Positions 5,607-10,350 of a stretch of 10,350 nucleotides of DNA are shown here, one piece after another; position 1 is the stretch's first letter; each line of letters opens with the position of its first letter. The position numbers and the translations under genes are program-made. A model generated the notes under the pieces. It made no database searches, had not been told where the DNA came from, and saw nothing but the letters and a program-made list of their open reading frames with translations. The stretch is from assembly GCA_003242115.1 (NCBI GenBank), contig QBMP01000152.1, positions 1 to 10,350 on the forward strand, in the 5' to 3' direction. The stretch comes from Phormidesmis priestleyi (GTDB taxonomy: Bacteria; Cyanobacteriota; Cyanobacteriia; Phormidesmidales; Phormidesmidaceae).

Positions 5607-5634
5607 AGCATCAAAGCCTCTAAGCATCAAAGCC
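5607..5634. repeat. 12-bp direct repeat upstream of the DUF389 gene
   Basis: AGCATCAAAGCC occurs at 5607-5618 and again at 5623-5634, 16 bases apart, about 45-70 bases upstream of the minus-strand DUF389 start. It could be a pair of regulator half-sites or a small local duplication. No promoter could be matched with confidence in this 156-bp gap. Confidence 0.4.
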
Positions 5635-5721
5635 CGAAGGTCGCACTACATCTAACCCTAGAGACTCCCCTCTAATTTGTCATAGGTCATGAGAAATAGG
5701 TTTTGCGCTCTAAATCCGAGC

Positions 5722-6258
5722 TTATGCCGCTTTTACGAGCACCTTGTCGCCTTCTATTTTGGCTTCGTAGGTAGCTAAGGGCTCGGTCGCAGGCCCGTTA
5801 GTTGCTTCTCCAGTTGCGCTAAATTTAGAGCCGTGGCAGGGGCAGGCAAATTCAGAATTGGCCCAGGCTACAGCGCAGCCAGCATGAGTGCATTTGGCAT
5901 TAAAGGCAACTACGCTGTCGGCATTGGCCAGGTCGCGAATGGCAACGACAGGCTCGCCCGCAATGTCGGCCGATGATAGTGATCCTTGGGCATCAAGATC
6001 TGCGACGGTGCCCAGAACAGTAAAGCCATCTGCATTGGCAGCCGCGCCAGAAGCCGTGCCAGAAGCCGCGCCAGAAGCCGTGCCAGAAGCCGCGCCAGAA
6101 GCCGTGCCAGAAGCCGTGCCAGAAGCCGTGCCAGAAGCCGTGCCAGAATCAGTTGCTGAGGCGTCTTGGGCGGTGGGAGTACAGGCAGCGATCGCAACCG
6201 GCAAAGAAGCCGCTATAAATCCTAACCCGACAAAGTTCATCAGTTCACGGCGTTTCAT
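5722..6258 (-). CDS. Rieske [2Fe-2S] protein, Tat-exported predicted lipoprotein
   Basis: The product has 178 residues. The N-terminus [11 protein letters not shown] is a twin-arginine signal. It is followed by a hydrophobic stretch and a lipobox I-A-A-C with Cys26, so the folded protein is predicted to be exported with its cluster and lipid-anchored facing the periplasm or lumen. Residues 38-73 are nine four-residue units SGTA or SGAA, a flexible linker. The Rieske domain (about 78-178) has both cluster boxes: C-T-H-A-G-C (123-128; Cys123 and His125 as ligands) and C-P-C-H-G-S (139-144; Cys139 and His142). Cys128 and Cys141 would form the stabilising disulfide typical of cytochrome bc/b6f-type Rieske domains. 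It resembles the shorter accessory Rieske proteins of cyanobacteria more than the main PetC, which has a membrane helix, a Gly-rich hinge and C-T-H-L-G-C. The electron partner is unknown and no cytochrome b gene is adjacent. GGAA lies 8 bases upstream of the ATG. Confidence 0.9.
   Translation of the reverse strand: MKRRELMNFVGLGFIAASLPVAIAACTPTAQDASATDSGTASGTASGTASGTASGAASGTASGAASGTASGAAANADGFTVLGTVADLDAQGSLSSADIAGEPVVAIRDLANADSVVAFNAKCTHAGCAVAWANSEFACPCHGSKFSATGEATNGPATEPLATYEAKIEGDKVLVKAA
6040..6147 (-). repeat. 12-bp tandem repeat encoding the Rieske linker
   Basis: Nine in-frame 12-bp units (plus strand GCCAGAAGCCGT or GCCAGAAGCCGC forms) encode SGTA or SGAA. In protein order the third residue runs T T T T A T A T A, so part of the array has a 24-bp higher-order period. 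The near identity at the DNA level, including codon choice, points to recent expansion by slippage. The mirror reading PEAV/PEAA on the other strand is a by-product. Confidence 0.9.
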
Positions 6259-6488
6259 TTAGGGCGTTCCTTAATAGCTTTTTACAGTTTTGATAGCTTT
6301 AGCAGTTCTAATAGTTGTTAATAGTTTTCAAGTGCCTTTATCTACTCTAAATACTCGCTTTTTCCAGCGCCTGTGCCAAATTGATAACCGGAATAGTGTC
6401 ACTCAAGATAATATCGCATTTGACTGTACTTATAAATGACGCTCACAAATAGTACTCTGCCAGTACTCTGTTCTCTGAAAGCATCCTC
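6259..6488. promoter_or_regulatory. Divergent promoter region between the Rieske gene and the membrane protein gene
   Basis: This AT-rich 230-bp gap must hold both promoters. For the plus-strand gene, TATAAA at 6431-6436 is the best -10 candidate, without a good -35. On the Rieske side the word ATAG recurs as TAATAGCT, GATAGCT, TAATAGTT and TAATAGTT (starting about 6272, 6291, 6309 and 6319). Near the plus-strand gene, AGTACTCTG is repeated at 6451-6459 and 6462-6470, which would be in the leader of the transcript. Confidence 0.45.
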
Positions 6489-7418
6489 ATGAACCACCGT
6501 TTCCTGCTGAGACTTGTCACTAATTTAGCGGTCTTTTTGCTCACGCTCTCCTGCTTTGGCACTGTGCTGTGGGTGATTGATGAAATCGTACGGTGGGATA
6601 TTTTACCCGATGCTTGGAGCTTACTAGTTCGGGCACTGTTAGTTGCTGGCGGCATTATCGCCTTTGTGCTGGTGGTAATGAACGTCATGATTTCTCTGGC
6701 TTTATTGGCCGAATCTAATGCGAGTCGAGCTGATTTGCCCAACTATGGTATTTCGACTCAGGTAAAGCGGCGAGTGAGGCAAAGTATTGTGATTGCGATT
6801 GTGGCGATCGCGCTTCTCATCGGCGGCCTCCAAATCACCAATCACCTTCGCAGCCAAGCCGCCGCCCGCGAAAGCCAATTAGAATTTACTCAGGCCCAAA
6901 ACGATCTCGATACTGCCTTAGATCAGGTATTAGATCTGTTTAGTCCATCGCTTGTAGAAGCCATTGAAACCAACACTTTGAGTGAAAAAGGCCAGCTCGG
7001 CAACCTATCAAAGCTGCTGAGCGCGGTGCCGACTTCTTTTTCCCATTCACCGATAGCTACCTTGGTGGTTCCTGCTGCCCAAGCACCCTTTAAATATGCC
7101 CGCATCAACAGCAGCAATATTCGCTCTGCTGACAATGGCGCAAAGCTGCTATTAGCACCCGATCTGTACGCTACTTTCCCAACTACAAAAGAAACAGAAG
7201 TAATTGAACAACTTTTTGCAGGCAAGCTGCCAACGCTAAAAGAATCTCTTTCTGGGCAAGTTATTAAGAATACGCTTCCTAGCAGTTGGGGCATTCTCAA
7301 ACGCAACGGCAAGGCGATCGCCATCGTCTATCTACAAAGCGATACGTTACCCGGCTTCGATCCCTATATCCCATCGGCCTATCACCACAACGGGCCCAAA
7401 AGTCTGCTCAGCAACTAG
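6489..7418 (+). CDS. Membrane protein of unknown function with three N-terminal helices and a large C-terminal domain
   Basis: The product has 309 residues and I do not recognise the family. Three hydrophobic segments are clear (about 9-31, 46-74 and 98-117). The loop 75-97 is positively charged (Q-V-K-R-R-V-R-Q), so by the positive-inside rule the N-terminus is cytoplasmic and residues 118-309 are exported. The exported part starts with a polar helix likely to form a coiled coil (about 120-150) and contains a mixed strand/helix region ending with S-S-W-G-I-L-K-R-N-G-K-A-I-A-I-V-Y-L (about 266-283), reminiscent of sensor-like domains. No histidine kinase, HAMP or GGDEF part follows, so a signalling role would need a partner. 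The ATG at 6489 follows a weak GAAAG site. It diverges from the Rieske gene, so the two may share regulatory DNA, but a common function is only a guess. Confidence 0.75.
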   Translation: MNHRFLLRLVTNLAVFLLTLSCFGTVLWVIDEIVRWDILPDAWSLLVRALLVAGGIIAFVLVVMNVMISLALLAESNASRADLPNYGISTQVKRRVRQSIVIAIVAIALLIGGLQITNHLRSQAAARESQLEFTQAQNDLDTALDQVLDLFSPSLVEAIETNTLSEKGQLGNLSKLLSAVPTSFSHSPIATLVVPAAQAPFKYARINSSNIRSADNGAKLLLAPDLYATFPTTKETEVIEQLFAGKLPTLKESLSGQVIKNTLPSSWGILKRNGKAIAIVYLQSDTLPGFDPYIPSAYHHNGPKSLLSN

Positions 7419-7639
7419 GCTACAGCACTCTCACAGTCAAGACATAACGTCAGATAAAGAGATCTTTTCTGCCTTTTCTGTTCTTAAAGGCTGGTATTAC
7501 AGTCAGTAGTGGATAATTTGTAAACGGTAGGATAAGACACAATCTGCTTTACCCACTTTCGATATACCAGTTGTATACATAAACTGTTTGTAGGCAGTGA
7601 TGTAACATTTGCAGCATTCGCAAGGCGTAAGGAAAGGAC
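7419..7639 (+). promoter_or_regulatory. Intergenic region upstream of the purine permease, with a 15-bp dyad
   Basis: Right after the membrane protein gene, GCCTTT (7471-7476) and AAAGGC (7486-7491) could pair, but no T-run follows, so a terminator is not convincing. Nearer the permease, TATAC (7563-7567) and GTATA (7573-7577) form a dyad with a 5-base centre, about 65 bases upstream of the start. It could be an operator or overlap a promoter (TATACAT at 7574-7580). The conserved core of a purine riboswitch is not seen. Confidence 0.3.
7629..7633 (+). promoter_or_regulatory. Ribosome-binding site of the purine permease
   Basis: AAGGA at 7629-7633 lies 6 bases before ATG 7640 and supports that start. 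A second AAGGA at 7634-7638 is too close to the ATG to be used. Confidence 0.7.
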
Positions 7640-9067
7640 ATGAGTCAAGGGAACTTAGAGCTAGAACAACAGCCGCAAATGCCACCGCCTTATTCAGGTT
7701 GGCAGGCGTCAGTGGCCGAATACTTTAATTTTGCAGCGTACAGAACTACCTTTCGTACTGAGATTGTGGCAGGGCTGACGACCTTTATGACAATGGCTTA
7801 CATCCTAGTGGTGCACCCCATTATCTTGTCTGATGCCGTCTTTTTAGTTGAGCCGCGCGATCTGTTTCGAGAGCTGATAGTTGTTACCGGCATTTCTGCG
7901 GCAATCGGAACGCTGGTGATGGGGCTCTATGCCAAATATCCGTTTGTGCAAGCGCCCGGAATGGGTACCAATGCTTTCTTTGCGTACTCGGTTGTGCTGG
8001 GGCTGGGCATTCCTTGGCCAACCGCGCTAGCAGCGGTGCTGATTGAAGGCGTAATTTTTATCGGGCTGACGGTCACCGATATTCGGCGGCACTTAATTAC
8101 GGCGGTGCCAAGCTGCATCAAGGCAAGTACAACGGTAGGTATTGGCCTATTCTTGGCTTACATTGGCCTGAGTGGGCCAACTGAAACCGGTGGCGCAGGG
8201 TTAATTGTCGCAAATGAGGTGACTAAAACGGCGTTTGGTAGCTTCCGTGAACCGGCGACGGTGCTGGCTGTATTTGGTATTTTTATCTCGACTCTGTTTA
8301 TTGTCAGGCGCATTAAAGGGGCATTGCTGTGGGGCATCAGCGGCACTGCGATTTTGGGCTGGGTGCTGGGCGTTGCGCCCGCACCGACTGGAATTTTTGA
8401 AATACCGACTTTCCCATCGCACTTGTTTGGTCAAGCTTTTGTTGGTTTAGGCGGCATCAATGGCAGCAACTGGATTGATTTTTTGGCGGTGCTGCTGGTG
8501 TTTCTGTTTGTCGATATGTTTGACACCATTGGCACGCTGATGGGCGTGGGCACTCAGGCGGGCTACATCGACGAAAATGGTGATTTGCCTCGGGCGAACA
8601 AGGCGCTGTCGGCAGATGCAATAGCGACAACGGCTGGCGCAATCATGGGCACCTCTACCGTTACCACCTTTGCTGAATCAGCCGCAGGCGTGGCCGAAGG
8701 TGGACGCACGGGCCTAACGGCGGTGGTGGCAGCAGGCATGTTTTTGGTCGCGCTGCTGTTTGTGCCGATTTTTGAAGCGATTCCAGCGTTTGCTACCGCG
8801 CCCGCTTTGCTCATTGTCGGCGTGATGATGATGAGCAGCGTCCGCTCTATCCGCTGGGAAGACATGACAGAGGCGATTCCGGCGTTTGTGACAATATTCT
8901 TTATCCCTTTGGGCTTTTCGATTGCCGAAGGGCTAGCCGCAGGGCTAATTCTTTACCCGTTTACAAAAGTTGCCAGCGGACGATCAAAAGAAATCCCAAT
9001 TGTGACCTGGATTCTGGCGGCTATTTTCATCGCCCGCTTTGTGTTCACAGCGCTTCGGTTCGGCTAA
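7640..9067 (+). CDS. NCS2-family purine permease, AzgA/PbuG type (adenine/guanine/hypoxanthine)
   Basis: This cytoplasmic-membrane proton symporter takes up purine bases; the AzgA-like branch (COG2252 type) transports adenine, guanine or hypoxanthine. The 475 residues are slightly longer than usual because of a polar N-terminal extension (1-27). Family landmarks are F-R-T-E-I-V-A-G-L-T-T-F-M-T-M-A-Y-I-L (38-56), Q-A-P-G-M-G-T-N-A-F-F-A-Y (104-116), the substrate-site helix F-V-D-M-F-D-T-I-G-T-L (290-300) and T-S-T-V-T-T-F-A-E-S-A-A-G-V (338-351) followed by E-G-G-R-T-G-L-T-A-V (353-362). About 12-14 membrane segments fit the NCS2 fold. The protein is complete with no broken motif. Neighbouring genes are not purine-related, so it is probably transcribed alone. 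Which purine it carries cannot be told from sequence by eye. Confidence 0.95.
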   Translation: MSQGNLELEQQPQMPPPYSGWQASVAEYFNFAAYRTTFRTEIVAGLTTFMTMAYILVVHPIILSDAVFLVEPRDLFRELIVVTGISAAIGTLVMGLYAKYPFVQAPGMGTNAFFAYSVVLGLGIPWPTALAAVLIEGVIFIGLTVTDIRRHLITAVPSCIKASTTVGIGLFLAYIGLSGPTETGGAGLIVANEVTKTAFGSFREPATVLAVFGIFISTLFIVRRIKGALLWGISGTAILGWVLGVAPAPTGIFEIPTFPSHLFGQAFVGLGGINGSNWIDFLAVLLVFLFVDMFDTIGTLMGVGTQAGYIDENGDLPRANKALSADAIATTAGAIMGTSTVTTFAESAAGVAEGGRTGLTAVVAAGMFLVALLFVPIFEAIPAFATAPALLIVGVMMMSSVRSIRWEDMTEAIPAFVTIFFIPLGFSIAEGLAAGLILYPFTKVASGRSKEIPIVTWILAAIFIARFVFTALRFG

Positions 9068-9088
9068 TAGGTTTAGCTAGTTGGTTTG

Positions 9089-9137
9089 GCTAGCTAGCTA
9101 ACAGCGAATGGGCTGAAGCTAGCTAGCTTTGGTCTAT
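9089..9137 (+). terminator. Possible terminator between convergent permease and protease genes
   Basis: GCTAGCTAGCT (9089-9099) pairs perfectly with AGCTAGCTAGC (9117-9127) across a 17-base loop, followed by TTTGGTCTATTTTT. The 11-bp stem lies 22 bases after the permease stop. The long loop and interrupted T-run make it weaker than a textbook terminator. The arms are themselves built from tandem CTAG words, and more copies occur at 9074-9080. Confidence 0.5.
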
Positions 9138-9169
9138 TTTTAGTCTATTTACTTACAGTCCATTCACCG

Positions 9170-10350
9170 TTACCCATTACCCTGAGCAGGCAGCGGCGCG
9201 GGGCGCAAAGATACCGTTTGACTCTGACCGTTGCGGTCGAGCTTCAGGCTTAAGTCACGCCCTAAGCCATTGGCCTCAACCGCGTTTTGCACCGCTTGGC
9301 CTGTGGCAATTGCTTCTCCATTGACTTCAGTCAGCACATCGCCTGCGCGCAAACCTGCCCGCGCCGCTGGTGAATTGGGCACTATTCCAGCGACAAAAAC
9401 GCCGCTATCGGCTTCCAATTTAAAGCTGCTGTTGGGATTTTTATTGATAGAATCGCGCACTTCCGGCGTAAGGTTGACCATCTCAATGCCGATGAAGGGA
9501 TGATCGACTTTGCCGTTTGCAATTAGCTGTTCAGAAATCCGATCAACTGAGCTGATAGGAATGGCGAATCCTAAGCCCTGTGCGCCGCTAATGATGGCGG
9601 TATTCATGCCGATCACTTCACCTCTGGCATTGAGCAATGGCCCGCCGGAGTTGCCGGGGTTAATGGCAGCGTCGGTTTGGATGAAGTCAATCCGCTTGTC
9701 GGGAATGCCCACCTGACCGCTGGTGCGGCCTACAGCGCTGACAATGCCAACGGTGACCGTATTGTCGAGGCCAAGGGGGTTACCAATTGCGATCGCGACC
9801 TCTCCCGGCAGCAATTCCGCATTGCTCACCGCCACCGTTGGCAAATCGTTCGCCTCTACATCAATGACCGCTACATCGGTGACCGGATCAGCGCCTAGCA
9901 CTTTGCCCTCAAAAGTGCGCCCGTCTTTGAGCGTCACCTGCACCGTGTCGGCCCCTTCAACCACATGGGCATTGGTCAAAATTCGTCCGTCTTCACTGAT
10001 GATAAAGCCAGAACCTACGCCGCTTTCAGTCCGTTCTTGAGGTTGGCCTTCACCACCGGACGGGAGATTGTTGCCAAAAAACTGGCGAAACTCCTCCGGA
10101 ATATTGGACGGTAATCTGGGCGCGCGGCTAGTTACTGTCCGCGAAGCGTTAATGCGCACGACCGCTGGGCCAACAGCCTGAACGACTTGGGCAATTGAGC
10201 TGCCTTCAGCGGGCAAAGCGAGGCTCACAGGCTTTGTGCTATAGGCAGGCTGCGCTACCGCTGAAGCCGTTGGCTGAGCCTCACGCGATGACGGCCCCCA
10301 CGCATAATAAGCGCCCGCTGTTGCGGAGCCCGCACCAAGCAGCACTAGGG
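9170..10350 (-). CDS. htrA: DegP/HtrA-family periplasmic serine protease with one PDZ domain (N-terminus outside window)
   Basis: HtrA proteases degrade or refold damaged exported proteins. The frame is open to the right edge. A GTG at 10345-10343 could be read as a start, but the upstream codon is also open, and the visible beginning L-L-G-A-G-S-A-T-A-G-A-Y-Y-A-W is the end of a signal anchor, so the true start is beyond the window. Counting from that GTG, the trypsin-like domain spans about 50-275. Its triad is His127 (T-N-A-H-V-V), Asp157 (T-D-V-A-V) and Ser233 (G-N-S-G-G). A single PDZ domain follows (about 283-383, with P-F-I-G-I-E and S-P-A-A-R-A-G-L-R-A-G-D-V-L). One PDZ domain is the arrangement of cyanobacterial HtrA, HhoA and HhoB, and I cannot say which paralogue this is. 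The TAA is at 9172-9170. It converges on the purine permease, so they are separate transcription units. Confidence 0.95.
   Translation of the reverse strand, partial: LVLLGAGSATAGAYYAWGPSSREAQPTASAVAQPAYSTKPVSLALPAEGSSIAQVVQAVGPAVVRINASRTVTSRAPRLPSNIPEEFRQFFGNNLPSGGEGQPQERTESGVGSGFIISEDGRILTNAHVVEGADTVQVTLKDGRTFEGKVLGADPVTDVAVIDVEANDLPTVAVSNAELLPGEVAIAIGNPLGLDNTVTVGIVSAVGRTSGQVGIPDKRIDFIQTDAAINPGNSGGPLLNARGEVIGMNTAIISGAQGLGFAIPISSVDRISEQLIANGKVDHPFIGIEMVNLTPEVRDSINKNPNSSFKLEADSGVFVAGIVPNSPAARAGLRAGDVLTEVNGEAIATGQAVQNAVEANGLGRDLSLKLDRNGQSQTVSLRPAPLPAQGNG

Noticed and set aside
5888..6262. Plus-strand frame rich in PEAV/PEAA repeats
   Set aside because: It is the complementary reading of the Rieske linker repeat; the minus-strand frame has the signal peptide, lipobox and both cluster motifs.
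7471..7491. GCCTTT/AAAGGC hairpin as a terminator of the membrane protein gene
   Set aside because: The 6-bp stem is not followed by a T-run.
7503..7639. Purine riboswitch ahead of the permease
   Set aside because: The conserved loop and junction bases of the purine aptamer are not found.

Overview
The window looks like a cyanobacterial chromosome segment. The octamer GCGATCGC (HIP1), the hallmark over-represented word of many cyanobacterial genomes, occurs at least 11 times (about 1754, 2091, 2202, 2244, 4037, 4793, 5099, 6188, 6804, 7314 and 9789). Chance would give well under one copy in 10 kb. Several products, namely the DUF4346 protein, the SSEYEMAGG-type small protein and the BrnT/BrnA pair with its EYDFSKG antitoxin, are of kinds I know mainly from cyanobacteria. 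The genus cannot be fixed from the sequence.

Left part (1-3707) is accessory. From the left edge there is the end of a probable IS66-like insertion sequence, whose transposase reads leftwards. It appears to cut a type I restriction-modification specificity gene (hsdS) after roughly 105 codons. The intact methyltransferase gene hsdM overlaps hsdS by ATGA, and both are on the minus strand. No hsdR lies in the window. Upstream of hsdM is a 574-bp gap (2064-2637). Most of it is a diverged tandem array of 21-bp units kept in exact phase from 2188 to 2481. Then come, on the plus strand, a small basic protein of unknown function with a repeat-built tail and a strong intrinsic terminator, and a BrnT/BrnA-type toxin-antitoxin operon.

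Right part (3799-10350) looks like ordinary housekeeping or membrane sequence. A DUF4346 protein (+) converges on a DUF389 membrane protein (-). Next is a Tat-exported, lipobox-bearing Rieske [2Fe-2S] protein (-) with a 12-bp-repeat Ser-Gly-Thr/Ala linker. Divergent from it is an unrecognised three-helix membrane protein with a large exported domain (+). An AzgA-type NCS2 purine permease (+) follows and converges across a hairpin on a DegP/HtrA-family periplasmic serine protease (-), which runs off the right edge.

The genes do not form one pathway. The only clear functional units are hsdM-hsdS (probably crippled by the insertion) and brnT-brnA. I see no convincing new multi-gene system. The most unusual structures are the phased 21-bp array between hsdM and the small basic protein, and the repeat-built linker of the Rieske lipoprotein. 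All family assignments are from reading the translated sequence; no database search was possible.
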